Shown here: positions 53,580-61,794 of the stretch, in pieces | How the letters are laid out: each line of letters starts with the position of its first letter | How positions within the stretch are numbered: the first letter of the stretch is position 1 | NCBI GenBank assembly: GCA_004791255.1 | Contig: SRUQ01000005.1 | Span: forward strand, 25,901-89,900 | DNA from: a bacterium M00.F.Ca.ET.205.01.1.1 | Lineage (GTDB): Bacteria > Pseudomonadota > Alphaproteobacteria > Rhizobiales > Rhizobiaceae | Reading direction: 5' to 3' | Length of the DNA: 64,000 nucleotides | Made by a program: the position numbers and the translations under genes | The notes under the pieces: generated by a model | Database searches by the model: none | What the model was told of the DNA's origin: nothing | What the model saw: the letters and a program-made list of their open reading frames with translations, nothing else

Positions 53580-54986
53580 TCAAGGTATCCTCCGCATGCC
53601 CAGCGCCGTTAGGGCGCTGAGCGCCGCGCCAAGGGCGATGAGCTGCCAACTTGTTTGAAAGGCAGGCAATGCCTGGCTAGGGGCGAGACTGAGAGAGCCC
53701 GTAACCGACACCAGCAGCGCCACGCCCAGCACATAGCCAAGTTGGCGGCTCGTATTGACCACCGCGCTACCCGTCGCTGTCATGTTGGCCGGAAGATCGC
53801 GCGTTGCGCTCCCAATCATGGTCGGCATGGCGATGCCGATGCCGACGCCGACCAACATCCATGCCGGCATGATATCGATGCTGTAGCGGGGGGCGATTGA
53901 CGCCATGAAGGCGAAGCCTAACGCCCCAATTGCAAAAATGACATTGCCGACGATCACAAGCGCTCGCGGTGACGCGGTAGACGCAAATTTCTGAACGAAG
54001 TAAGCGGCTATGGGCACGCAGACCGGGCCAGGGACGATCGCAAATCCGGTTTCGGTCAAGGAAAGGCCGGCAACTGTTTGCAACCAGATTGCGACGCTCA
54101 GAAAGATGGCGGCAAAGGCCGTGCAGAACAGAATGATGGTGATGTTCGCCCAGGTAAATGTCGAAACCGTGAAGAGGTTCGGATCCACGATCGGCGCCTG
54201 GTGAAACAGGATCCGCCTTACGAGCCAGGCTGCGGTCAGAATTGCCAAGACGTAATATGCAATGATCTGCGATGTCGTCGATTGTTCATACCCAACGACC
54301 CCGAGGGACAGTGATCCTACGGCGATTGCGGCAAGCATGGCGCCAAACAGATCGAGATTTTTGGTCGAGACACTGGCCGGCTGTATTGTTGGTATCAGCA
54401 ATGCCGCTGCGGTGCCGGCAATAATTCCGACCGGCAGATTAATGATGAAAATCCATCGCCAGGAATATTCTGCAAGAACCCCGCCAAGGGCGGGACCAAC
54501 GGCCGCTGCAAGTGCGGATGTCGTCGCCCAGATCTTGACCGCCGCAGTCCGCCGTTGCGCGGGAAGAACCGTCAATATAAGGCCAAGGCTGCTCGGAGTG
54601 AGCATCGCGGCTCCCGCCGCCTGCAACACGCGGGAGAGTATGAGCGACCACATTGCGCCCGAAAGCGAACAGCCAACGCTGGCCAGCGTGAATATGGTGA
54701 GGCCAGCCAGGAACGCGCGCTTGCGTCCCCACTTGTCGGCGAGCCCGCCGAAGGGAATCAGCAAAGCTGCGTAGACAATAGTGTAACCGTTCAGAATCCA
54801 GCTGAGATCGGCAAAGCTGGCTTGTGGAAATTCAGCGCCTATCCGACTGAAGGCGACATTGACGATGAATACGTCAATCATCGCCATGAATGCCGCCCCA
54901 CACAGGACGACAGTTGTCAGCAGCGATCTTTGATCTGAGCGATCACTAGAGGATGCAACGCGTGTCTGTGTGTCCATTGGTGTCAT
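53580..54986 (-). CDS. MFS multidrug transporter, DHA2 (14-helix) type
   Basis: A 468-residue transporter of the EmrB/QacA group. It begins with helix 1 (VLCGAAFMAMIDVFIVNVAF, containing the D-x-T/V-I-V-N-V motif), the A motif GGLADKWGRKRAFLAG and motif C-like segment ALGGVLAEYSWRWIFIINLP. Fourteen hydrophobic segments are visible. Such proteins use the proton gradient to expel drugs or metabolites. The start at 54986 or 54977 is possible. It is divergent from the HxlR regulator and its operators, the usual arrangement for regulated efflux. Confidence 0.9.
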   Translation of the reverse strand: MTPMDTQTRVASSSDRSDQRSLLTTVVLCGAAFMAMIDVFIVNVAFSRIGAEFPQASFADLSWILNGYTIVYAALLIPFGGLADKWGRKRAFLAGLTIFTLASVGCSLSGAMWSLILSRVLQAAGAAMLTPSSLGLILTVLPAQRRTAAVKIWATTSALAAAVGPALGGVLAEYSWRWIFIINLPVGIIAGTAAALLIPTIQPASVSTKNLDLFGAMLAAIAVGSLSLGVVGYEQSTTSQIIAYYVLAILTAAWLVRRILFHQAPIVDPNLFTVSTFTWANITIILFCTAFAAIFLSVAIWLQTVAGLSLTETGFAIVPGPVCVPIAAYFVQKFASTASPRALVIVGNVIFAIGALGFAFMASIAPRYSIDIMPAWMLVGVGIGIAMPTMIGSATRDLPANMTATGSAVVNTSRQLGYVLGVALLVSVTGSLSLAPSQALPAFQTSWQLIALGAALSALTALGMRRIP

Positions 54987-55122
54987 CTACCCTCAAGCCA
55001 GTTCAACGCGGGCGACAGCCCGCCATTGATCGCATCCGGTTGATATTTCCGCCCGGGGCGCGGCGTTTGTGAAAGCGACTTCAACGACAGGCGTTAGAGC
55101 GTTTTCAATCCCGCATCCGGTC

Positions 55123-55139
55123 AGTTGGATATTCCAACT
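55123..55139. promoter_or_regulatory. Palindromic operator candidate 1 for HxlR regulator
   Basis: AGTTGGATATTCCAACT is a perfect 7-3-7 palindrome located between the divergent MFS and HxlR genes. Confidence 0.65.
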
Positions 55140-55156
55140 CGGAAAGTTGCATACTC

Positions 55157-55174
55157 AGTTGGATATCACAACCC
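55157..55174. promoter_or_regulatory. Palindromic operator candidate 2 for HxlR regulator
   Basis: AGTTGGATATCACAACCC repeats the left arm of the first palindrome exactly and part of the right arm. Its centre is about 34 bases from the first, close to three DNA turns, so two regulator dimers could bind on the same face. Confidence 0.55.
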
Positions 55175-55206
55175 AATATGGTTTGATTTTCAAACTTTCT
55201 TTTGGT

Positions 55207-55689
55207 ATGTGGTCTGGAATGCAATCCAAGGCCACCGATGTAACCCCACGCCTGTGCAATATCGCAGCCGCCCTTGAGGTCGTGGGCGATCGCTGGAGTC
55301 TTTTGATTGTTCGGGAGCTGCTTTACGGCCAGCAGAAATTCACCGAGATTGTGAACAATACGGGAGCGCCTCGGGATATCCTCGCCATCCGGCTCCGCAA
55401 GTTGGAAGAACACGGCGTCCTGGACCGTGAGCCGTATAGCGATCATCCATTGCGCTACACATATCGGCTTACCGCCGCAGGGCGCGCCCTCCTGCCAGTA
55501 CTGCTGACGTTAAAGCAGTGGGGTCAGGATCATGTTCGGGACGGACAACCGGACTCGGTTCGCCTGATCCACCGACAGTGTGACCACGAAGTCATGGCAC
55601 AGGTGCATTGCAGCACTTGTGGCGAGCATTTGACGTCTCGCGATCTGGAGGTGAAAGGAAAGCAGCGCAACGACGCTTCGGAGCGCTGA
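55207..55689 (+). CDS. HxlR-family transcriptional regulator
   Basis: A 160-residue winged-helix protein. PRLCNIAAALEVVGDRWSLLIVRELLYG, seen here with NIAAALEVVGDRWSLLIVRE, is the family's opening helix, followed by RLRKLEEHGVLDREPYSDHP (wing region) and RYTYRLTAAGRALLPVLLTL. A C-terminal CSTCGEHL could bind a metal or sense redox. Starts at 55207 or 55219 are both possible; an upstream frame to 55069 would run through the operators. It probably represses or activates the divergent MFS gene. Confidence 0.85.
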   Translation: MWSGMQSKATDVTPRLCNIAAALEVVGDRWSLLIVRELLYGQQKFTEIVNNTGAPRDILAIRLRKLEEHGVLDREPYSDHPLRYTYRLTAAGRALLPVLLTLKQWGQDHVRDGQPDSVRLIHRQCDHEVMAQVHCSTCGEHLTSRDLEVKGKQRNDASER

Positions 55690-56095
55690 TCGGTGGGTCG
55701 TCATTTGGGCGTTTCGATCGCGCGCCTGGCGGACGACTGCGATACTTTACGTCACGTATCACCGAACGCCCGGCACACGCTTCGACCGGGACTAATATGT
55801 CGAGCATCGACGTTGCGAATTTCACCGGCGTCACGCCTGGCATATTCAGACAGCGATCTGCGCGACCTGTATCGATCCCGAAACTAGGAGTGGCAGACGC
55901 AACCGGGTCCGGCCGTCTAAGTCTGCGGGCTCCCGCGGGTGCGCATGCGACAATCCCGTGAAATCTGGCGCATATCCTACATCGAATACGAGAACATACG
56001 AAGGTGCGGCTGGGCTAGCTACCCACTAACTGATTGTTTTCGTGGAAAAAATGACGTCCATTCAGCCGCATAGGCTCCCGCCCGTGCTGCGCGAG
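55690..56095. other. Intergenic region without recognisable gene
   Basis: About 400 bases between the HxlR regulator and the DoxX fragment. Short frames on both strands show no family resemblance, and no tRNA, repeat or strong hairpin is evident. Confidence 0.5.
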
Positions 56096-56251
56096 CTAAC
56101 TCTGGCGTCTTGCTGCAAAGAGGCCGTCAGCAATATGACCAAGCGAAATCATACCGGCGCCGCGTGTCAGCACGAGTAGCAGCAGCCAGGCCCGCAGCAG
56201 GTGTTCGGCCCAGTTTTTGGGGAAAACGAAGATCTGGACGGTGACCAGCAT
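56096..56251 (-). pseudogene. C-terminal fragment of a DoxX-family gene
   Basis: A minus-strand frame of 51 codons from ATG 56251 to TAG 56096-56098. Its translation, with MLVTVQIFVFPKNWAEHLL, a hydrophobic stretch RAWLLLLVLTRGAGM and ISLGHIADGLF, closely resembles the C-terminal end of DoxX-family membrane proteins (fourth helix and R-G-x-G-x-x-S-L-D/G-H tail). The first three helices are missing; upstream lies the 3' end of sctU. It looks like a remnant left by a rearrangement at the boundary of the secretion locus. The family match is recalled, not computed. Confidence 0.6.
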
Positions 56252-56292
56252 CTGGCTTGGCCAACCCTGCAAGCCAGCCGACTTGCGTCGCT

Positions 56293-57333
56293 TCAGGTCA
56301 GCCCGAGCCGGACCAGATGGCGAACGACCGGCGAAAACATCTGCTGGCCGATATAAGATCCGGTATTCGCATTTTCGAAAAGTGTTTCGGCGGCAGCCGC
56401 GTCCTCGACGATGGGGATGCCCGCCTGCCGTGCTTGAGCCATTATCTCGTCGGCGGCGCGGCCCTGGCCCTTGCCGACGACCGTCGGCACCGGCGTTTCG
56501 CCCTTGATGTAACGCAACGCCACGGCACGGTCACCGGACACGAAGACGATGACCGCATTCCTCACGCCCAGCTTCCCGGGTTGCATCACCGTCTCGCGCC
56601 GCTGTCGCTGCTGTTCCTGGCGGATCAACGGATTTCCTTCGAGATCCTTGTGCTCACGCTTGTATTCGGTTGTCGTCATGCGCATGTCGCGAAGGAACAG
56701 CCAGCGCTGAAGTGGAACATCGATCACACCGATGGCGACAAAGGCCAGGGCGGCGGCGATACCAAGAGGTACCAGCACCGCCTTGATGACCGGCTCCAGG
56801 CATGACGGACCGCAGCCTGGCGCATCGAACAGCGGTTGTAGCCACGCGATCAGGATGAACACGAACAGGCTCGCCAGCAACACCACTTTGACAAGCCCCT
56901 TGGTGAACTCGATGACGTTGCGCAGCGACAGGATCTTCTGAAGGCCCTTCGCCGGATTAATGTGATCGAACTGCGGCTTCAGCGGCTCAAACGAGAAGAC
57001 CGGCCCGAACGTCCCCAGCATGCCGAAGGCCACGGTGAGAACGACTACGATCCCGACCAGCGGTAATGTGGCAAGCATCAGCAACGAAAAGAAATGGCGG
57101 ATGGCCCGCAGGCTGACATCCGCGAACGAGCCGCCGGGATCCGTCACGGTCTGCACGAGTTCCGACAGGCGCCTGAACAGCATCGGCCAGGAAAAATAGA
57201 GATAGACGAGTGCTGCGAGCAGCGTGAAGCCGGAGACCAGGTCGCGGCTCTGCGAAACCTGGCCCTTGCGGCGCGCGTCACGAAGCTTCTTGTCGGACGC
57301 CGGTAGTGTCTTTTCCTCAGCTTCTTCGGCCAT
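56293..57333 (-). CDS. sctU: Type III secretion export-gate switch protein SctU
   Basis: A 346-residue FlhB/SctU-family protein. Four membrane helices in residues 30-220 (LVSGFTLLAALVYLYF, MLATLPLVGIVVVLTVAFGM, VVLLASLFVFILIAWL, LGIAAALAFVAIGVI) follow the basic N-terminus KTLPASDKKLRDARRKGQV. The cytosolic domain has YKREHKDLEGNP and, aligned by AVALRY and KGETPVP, the position of the autocleavage NPTH motif reads VSGD (265-268). In SctU this cleavage controls substrate switching. The gene starts 39 bases after sctV. Confidence 0.9.
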   Translation of the reverse strand: MAEEAEEKTLPASDKKLRDARRKGQVSQSRDLVSGFTLLAALVYLYFSWPMLFRRLSELVQTVTDPGGSFADVSLRAIRHFFSLLMLATLPLVGIVVVLTVAFGMLGTFGPVFSFEPLKPQFDHINPAKGLQKILSLRNVIEFTKGLVKVVLLASLFVFILIAWLQPLFDAPGCGPSCLEPVIKAVLVPLGIAAALAFVAIGVIDVPLQRWLFLRDMRMTTTEYKREHKDLEGNPLIRQEQQRQRRETVMQPGKLGVRNAVIVFVSGDRAVALRYIKGETPVPTVVGKGQGRAADEIMAQARQAGIPIVEDAAAAETLFENANTGSYIGQQMFSPVVRHLVRLGLT

Positions 57334-57372
57334 GTTGTGAATTCCCCAACTGTCCCCTCCGTCCGGCTGGCG

Positions 57373-59541
57373 TCATGAGTTCGCCTCTTGCCCGGCTTTC
57401 GCCTGGGCCGACGGCAGCGACTGGGAGACATTGCGCGCGCCAGCCCTGCCGGAGCGTCCGGCGATCGTGGCCAATGGCTGGACGTTGAATTCCTGTGCGA
57501 GTTCCTGGAAGGACAGAACCGGGAGTTCGATGGCATTGTGCGTGAGCAGGCTGCGCATATGGCGGCGCACGTCCATCGCGGCGAGGACGACTGGCGAGAC
57601 GTCGGTGGAGTTCTGCGACAGCGCCCGCTCGATTTCGGTGACCAGCGCCTGCGCGTCATCGTCCGAAAGGTTCAGGAATGAGCCGGTCGATGTGCTCTGC
57701 ACCGCGTTTCGCAGGATATCCTCGGCCGACCTCTGCAGGACATAGGCGGCGATGATGTTGTTGCGGCCGGCGGAGCGGAAGCTGATCTGGCGTTTCAACG
57801 ATGTGCGGACGTATTCCGTCAGCAGGACGACGTCCTGTTCGCGTTGGCCCCATTCGATCAGGGCTTCGAGGATCAGGCGCAGATTGCGGATCGGTACATT
57901 CTCGCCGACAAGCCGGCGAAGCACTTCCGCGATCTTCTGCAGCGGCACGATCTCCTGCGCCTGTCTGACCAGATCCGCATAATCCGGCTCCATGTCCGAA
58001 AGGAGCCTGCGCGTCTCCTGGATCCCGACGAAATGGCCGGCATAGAGCCGAAGTGCATTGCCGGTCCATCTGGCCGCTGTTTCCGCCGCTGCGGAGAAGA
58101 CGAAACCGGCTTCCTTCAGCGCCGATACCTGGCTGTCGTCGACCCACACGAATTTGCGCTGACCAGCAATCGAAGTGCCTTTTTCGTAATCTACTTCGAG
58201 CAGTTCGAGATGCGTCGCATCCGCTTCGACAAGAACCCGATCGGCAGGAATTTCGGCATCCAGGATGGGTGCGCCCTCCAGGTCGACGCGGATGCTCCGT
58301 GGTGAAAGCATCTCGTCGACCTGCATGCCGATTGCCGGAACGTCGACACCGAGATCGCCGAAGAGTTCGCGGCGCACGCCGTCGGCGAGCGCGGCAAATT
58401 CGGGCTCCGGGGTCGAGCGCGCGAGATCGGTTCCGAGGCGGACGATCACGCGGTAGGAAGAAGGCAGCGTTCCGGCGTGGATTGCTGAAAGCGATGCGGA
58501 ATTGCCCGGTTGTTCGTGCACGGCGATCTGGCCGATATCTGTGGGCTCGGACTCCTTTGCTGTACGGCGATTGATTGCATAGGCGCCCGCTCCGAAGCAG
58601 GCGCCAAGGATCAGGAACACGATGGAAGGAAAGCCCGGCACCAGGGCGAGGCCGACCATGATCACCGCAGCGAGCCCGAGCGCCCGGGAATCCCGCAGCA
58701 ACTGGCTGGTTATCTGCCGGCCAAGGTCGCCCGTTCCATCCGCGCTGCCGACACGCGTCACCATCGTACCGGCGGCCACGGCGACGAGCAGTGCCGGTAT
58801 CTGCGCCACCAGCCCGTCGCCGACGGTGAGCAGGGTGTAGGTCGCGGCCGCATCGCCCAGCGACATGTCGTGTTGCAGCGTTCCGACCGCGAAACCGCCG
58901 ATGAGGTTGACCAGAATGATCACGATGCCGGCGATGACGTCACCCTTGACGAATTTCATGGCGCCGTCCATCGCGCCGAATAGCTGGCTCTCGCGCTCCA
59001 ACTGCTGCCGCAGGCGGCGTGCCTCCGCCTGATCAATGTCGCCGTTTCGCAATTCGGCATCGATGCTCATCTGCTTGCCCGGCAGCGCATCGAGCGTGAA
59101 GCGCGCGGCGACCTCGGCGACGCGCTCCGCACCGCGCGCAACCACGATGAACTGTGCGATGGTGATGATCAGGAAGATGACGAGGCCGACCGCGATGCTG
59201 CCGCCGACCACGAAAGTACCGAAGGCCGTGATGATCTCGCCCGCATCGGCCTGGAGCAGGATCAATCGCGTGGTCGTGATCGTTATCGCCAGCCGGAACA
59301 AGGTTGCGATGAGGATGACCGAGGGCAGCGACGAGAACTGGAGCGGGTAAGAAACGTAGAACGATGCCAGCAAGATGAGCACGCTGATGGCAATGTTCGC
59401 GGTGATGAGAATGTCGACGAGAAACGTCGGCAATGGAATGAGCATCATCACCACGGCAACGAGCAGCAGGACGGCGATGACCAGGTCGCTCCGGCGTGAC
59501 AGCCTGGCGAGGAATTGCAAAAGCCGCTCCGACATGGTCAT
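57373..59541 (-). CDS. sctV: Type III secretion export-gate protein SctV
   Basis: A 722-residue FlhA/SctV-family protein. About eight N-terminal membrane helices contain the conserved FHIPEP-like segment region (VSYPLQFSSLPSVILIATLF, FRLAITITTTRLIL) and the GDGLVAQIPALLVAVAAG motif, while the C-terminal half is the ring-forming cytoplasmic domain. SctV forms a nonameric ring receiving chaperone-substrate complexes. Its start overlaps the end of the TPR gene by 4 bases. Length is normal for the family. Confidence 0.93.
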   Translation of the reverse strand: MTMSERLLQFLARLSRRSDLVIAVLLLVAVVMMLIPLPTFLVDILITANIAISVLILLASFYVSYPLQFSSLPSVILIATLFRLAITITTTRLILLQADAGEIITAFGTFVVGGSIAVGLVIFLIITIAQFIVVARGAERVAEVAARFTLDALPGKQMSIDAELRNGDIDQAEARRLRQQLERESQLFGAMDGAMKFVKGDVIAGIVIILVNLIGGFAVGTLQHDMSLGDAAATYTLLTVGDGLVAQIPALLVAVAAGTMVTRVGSADGTGDLGRQITSQLLRDSRALGLAAVIMVGLALVPGFPSIVFLILGACFGAGAYAINRRTAKESEPTDIGQIAVHEQPGNSASLSAIHAGTLPSSYRVIVRLGTDLARSTPEPEFAALADGVRRELFGDLGVDVPAIGMQVDEMLSPRSIRVDLEGAPILDAEIPADRVLVEADATHLELLEVDYEKGTSIAGQRKFVWVDDSQVSALKEAGFVFSAAAETAARWTGNALRLYAGHFVGIQETRRLLSDMEPDYADLVRQAQEIVPLQKIAEVLRRLVGENVPIRNLRLILEALIEWGQREQDVVLLTEYVRTSLKRQISFRSAGRNNIIAAYVLQRSAEDILRNAVQSTSTGSFLNLSDDDAQALVTEIERALSQNSTDVSPVVLAAMDVRRHMRSLLTHNAIELPVLSFQELAQEFNVQPLATIAGRSGRAGARNVSQSLPSAQAKAGQEANS

Positions 59542-59849
59542 TCAACACCTCGTTGCGACAGGAAGCTCAGCAAGGCACTGCGCGCCTCGGTCTTGCGCCC
59601 GGCCGCGAGCAAGGCGCGGCTCTTCAGCAAGGCGAGCGCCGGGTGGTCCATTCCTTCCAGGGTCTCCAGCCTGGCAATCGTGGCAAGCGCCTTTTCCGCC
59701 TCGCCATCGAGTGTGAGCAGGTGCGCCAACGTCCGCAGCACGCCGGCATTTCCCGGCGAGAGCTGCGCAGCGATAAGCAGATACGCTGCGCCCCGCTTTG
59801 CCTGCCCATGACACCCGTAGAGATAGCCCAGGACATGCAGCAGACGCAC
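59538..59849 (-). CDS. TPR-type type III secretion protein, SctY-like
   Basis: A 103-residue all-helical TPR protein (YGCHGQAKRGAAYLLIAAQL, NAGVLRTLAHLLTLDGEAEK, ALLAAGRKTEARSALL). In Yersinia-type systems, the genes yscX and yscY directly precede the sctV gene, and YscY is a small TPR chaperone for YscX. Size, fold and position here fit that. The start is taken as GTG at 59849, 17 bases after the stop of the upstream gene; an ATG at 59857 is in another frame. Low sequence similarity leaves the name provisional. Confidence 0.7.
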   Translation of the reverse strand: MRLLHVLGYLYGCHGQAKRGAAYLLIAAQLSPGNAGVLRTLAHLLTLDGEAEKALATIARLETLEGMDHPALALLKSRALLAAGRKTEARSALLSFLSQRGVE

Positions 59850-59866
59850 AGTGTCATGCGGGTCGG

Positions 59867-60307
59867 TCAGGTTCCGATTCCTTCCTGCATGCGACCAAGC
59901 AGTTCTCGATGACGCTCGATTTCATCCTCCATCAGCGTCCTGGCCAACGTCTTGAGCTGCTCGCCGCCCTCGAGGTCGGGGACCAGGTGCGTTACAAAGT
60001 GCTGGAGAATGGGGACGGAGCGACGCAGGATGGCTGGCTCGGGAACAACGGGCATGACGAAATTGGCGAGTATCTCGTCAAGCGATTCGCCGGCGGCGCC
60101 TTGAGACGGCTGGAATTCCGCTGTTTCCGGCCTTTCCGCAGCAGCGGCCGATTGCGTTCCTTGAGCACGGTTTGCGGCTTTGTCGACGCCATTCATCCGT
60201 CGTCGGTTGATTGCCTGGCCGCGGATGCCTTCCGCCTGCCGCACCTCGCGGCCGGCTGCGTCCATCCTCGCTGAATCGAGTCGCGGTCCTTCAAGCCGGC
60301 GGTTCAC
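59867..60307 (-). CDS. Possible SctX-like type III secretion protein
   Basis: A 146-residue protein. The first 80 residues are basic and low-complexity, as in secreted or unfolded N-termini; the C-terminal 70 residues form predicted helices (VPILQHFVTHLVPDLEGGEQ, LARTLMEDEIERHRELLGRM). It precedes the SctY-like TPR gene and sctV, the position of YscX in Ysc-type systems. Its start overlaps the sctD stop by 4 bases. No clear motif proves the assignment, so SctX identity is inference from size and order. Confidence 0.55.
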   Translation of the reverse strand: MNRRLEGPRLDSARMDAAGREVRQAEGIRGQAINRRRMNGVDKAANRAQGTQSAAAAERPETAEFQPSQGAAGESLDEILANFVMPVVPEPAILRRSVPILQHFVTHLVPDLEGGEQLKTLARTLMEDEIERHRELLGRMQEGIGT

Positions 60308-61305
60308 GGATATTTCAGCGCGACCGTGGCGCCGCCCTTGGTCAGCAGAAGTTCCGTTTCGCCGATGTGTTTGATGGTCCAGCCGTCATTGGTGAACGCG
60401 CCTTCGTGATAGCGCGCGCCGTCGGACGCGATGACATAGGGCCGCTCGCCATACCAGATCGCCTGCAGCGTCAGGCGCGGAGCCTGCTCCACATTGCCGA
60501 TCATGACGTTGGAGACGAGGGGAATGTGCGCGCCGAACGCCTGATCGAACCAGGATTGCGTTTCCGTCCAGGCACCACTCTTTTCATTCGGGATCATGCC
60601 CGAGACCAGAAGCCGTCCCGGTGATCGCTGGACGGTCAATGTGCTCATGCCGGATTGCTCGAGACGCAGCTTGAGCTGGCTTTCCGCTTCGGCGACACCC
60701 TGGATTTGCGCCGGCGACGAATCGTCCAGGACTTCCTGGCCCGGCTCGCCGGCAAAGGCCATCCTGACCGGTTCGCCGTCGTGAGAGGATGCCTTTGCGC
60801 CCATGTCGGGCTTGGCGAGAGAGAACCCGTTCGCGGCGACGGAAACAGCGAATACGGCAAAGAGAACGCTGCCCGCAACCAGGACGAAGCGATTGGAAAA
60901 GGACCACCTGTTCGGGGGGCGCTGCGGGTTGACCAGCCGGATACGAGCGTCGCCGAGACTTATGGTGAGCGGCAGCCTGCAGCTTCTGCCATGTCCCTCA
61001 CCGATGGTCTCGCCCGTGGCGAGCGTGACATCGCCGCCGACGGCCTCGATTTCAAACCTGCCGCCCTTGCGCCGCAGCCTCGCGTGGATTGGCGCGATAC
61101 CGGCATCCCTGAGGACAATGTCCGACTCCGTGCTGGAGCCGATCGTATATAGTGGCCCGACCAGGCTGAGTTCGGCGCCGGCGTGAAATCCGTGGACTAC
61201 GCTGAGCGCAACGGAACCTCCGGATGCCGGGGAGGGGGCGACAATCGCTCCGAGCAGGCGCGCCGGCGCCGCATCCAGATATCTGCCGATAGGGCTAGCG
61301 GTCAT
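60304..61305 (-). CDS. sctD: Type III secretion inner-membrane ring protein SctD
   Basis: A 333-residue protein. The N-terminal FHA-like domain (about 30-125) shows SVVHGFHAGAELSLVG, YTIGSSTESDIVLRDAGIAP and HARLRRKGGRFEIEA. A single membrane helix follows (FVLVAGSVLFAVFAVSVAANG, about 140-160), then a periplasmic BON-like ring-building region. This cytoplasmic FHA, one helix, periplasmic ring-domain order is that of SctD. It is the first of five overlapping or closely spaced secretion genes ending with sctU. Confidence 0.85.
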   Translation of the reverse strand: MTASPIGRYLDAAPARLLGAIVAPSPASGGSVALSVVHGFHAGAELSLVGPLYTIGSSTESDIVLRDAGIAPIHARLRRKGGRFEIEAVGGDVTLATGETIGEGHGRSCRLPLTISLGDARIRLVNPQRPPNRWSFSNRFVLVAGSVLFAVFAVSVAANGFSLAKPDMGAKASSHDGEPVRMAFAGEPGQEVLDDSSPAQIQGVAEAESQLKLRLEQSGMSTLTVQRSPGRLLVSGMIPNEKSGAWTETQSWFDQAFGAHIPLVSNVMIGNVEQAPRLTLQAIWYGERPYVIASDGARYHEGAFTNDGWTIKHIGETELLLTKGGATVALKYP

Positions 61306-61427
61306 GCCACTTCATCTCCCGCCGATGACGATTTCAAATGCAGCTTGACGACGGCGTTGCAAGATAGCTGCCGTGCAGTACGCCGCCGGTTGCTTGCGGC
61401 GGCGTATGGGGTCGAGAATTCCCTGCC

Positions 61428-61613
61428 TCAGGCCTTTTCCGCCGACTGGCCGAGCGTCTTCGCCGTGCTCATCAGCATGTCATGCTGGGATTTCGCGATC
61501 TCTTTCGTGATCTCCAGCCCAAACATACGCTCCTGATGCTTGATCATCTTGTCCAGGTTCTGTTCCGGCGACCCTGCAGAGCCGGATGTAATGGGAGGGG
61601 TAGCAGCCATCAT
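61428..61613 (-). CDS. Small helical protein upstream of sctD, possible secretion component
   Basis: A 61-residue protein with an excellent ribosome site (AAGGAGACA before ATG ATG). The N-terminal 20 residues are Ser/Pro/Thr-rich and the remainder is a predicted helix pair (NLDKMIKHQERMFGLEITKE, IAKSQHDMLMSTAKTLG). Size and composition resemble needle or inner-rod subunits (SctF, SctI) but no defining motif is present. It lies 122 bases upstream of sctD, on the same strand. Confidence 0.5.
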   Translation of the reverse strand: MMAATPPITSGSAGSPEQNLDKMIKHQERMFGLEITKEIAKSQHDMLMSTAKTLGQSAEKA

Positions 61614-61794
61614 TGTCTCCTTGAGGGACTGTTCCAGTTACAAACTCCGGACTCACACCGCTGCGATCCGGCAGGTTGCGGAACCAACTTAAGGCAGCAT
61701 GACCGAAATTGAAAGTCCAGTTGGAATTTTTGAGCCACTTCAGTTCCAAGTGTTGCGTTGCCGGCGTTCCAGGAGTAACCTGCGAACCGGGTGA

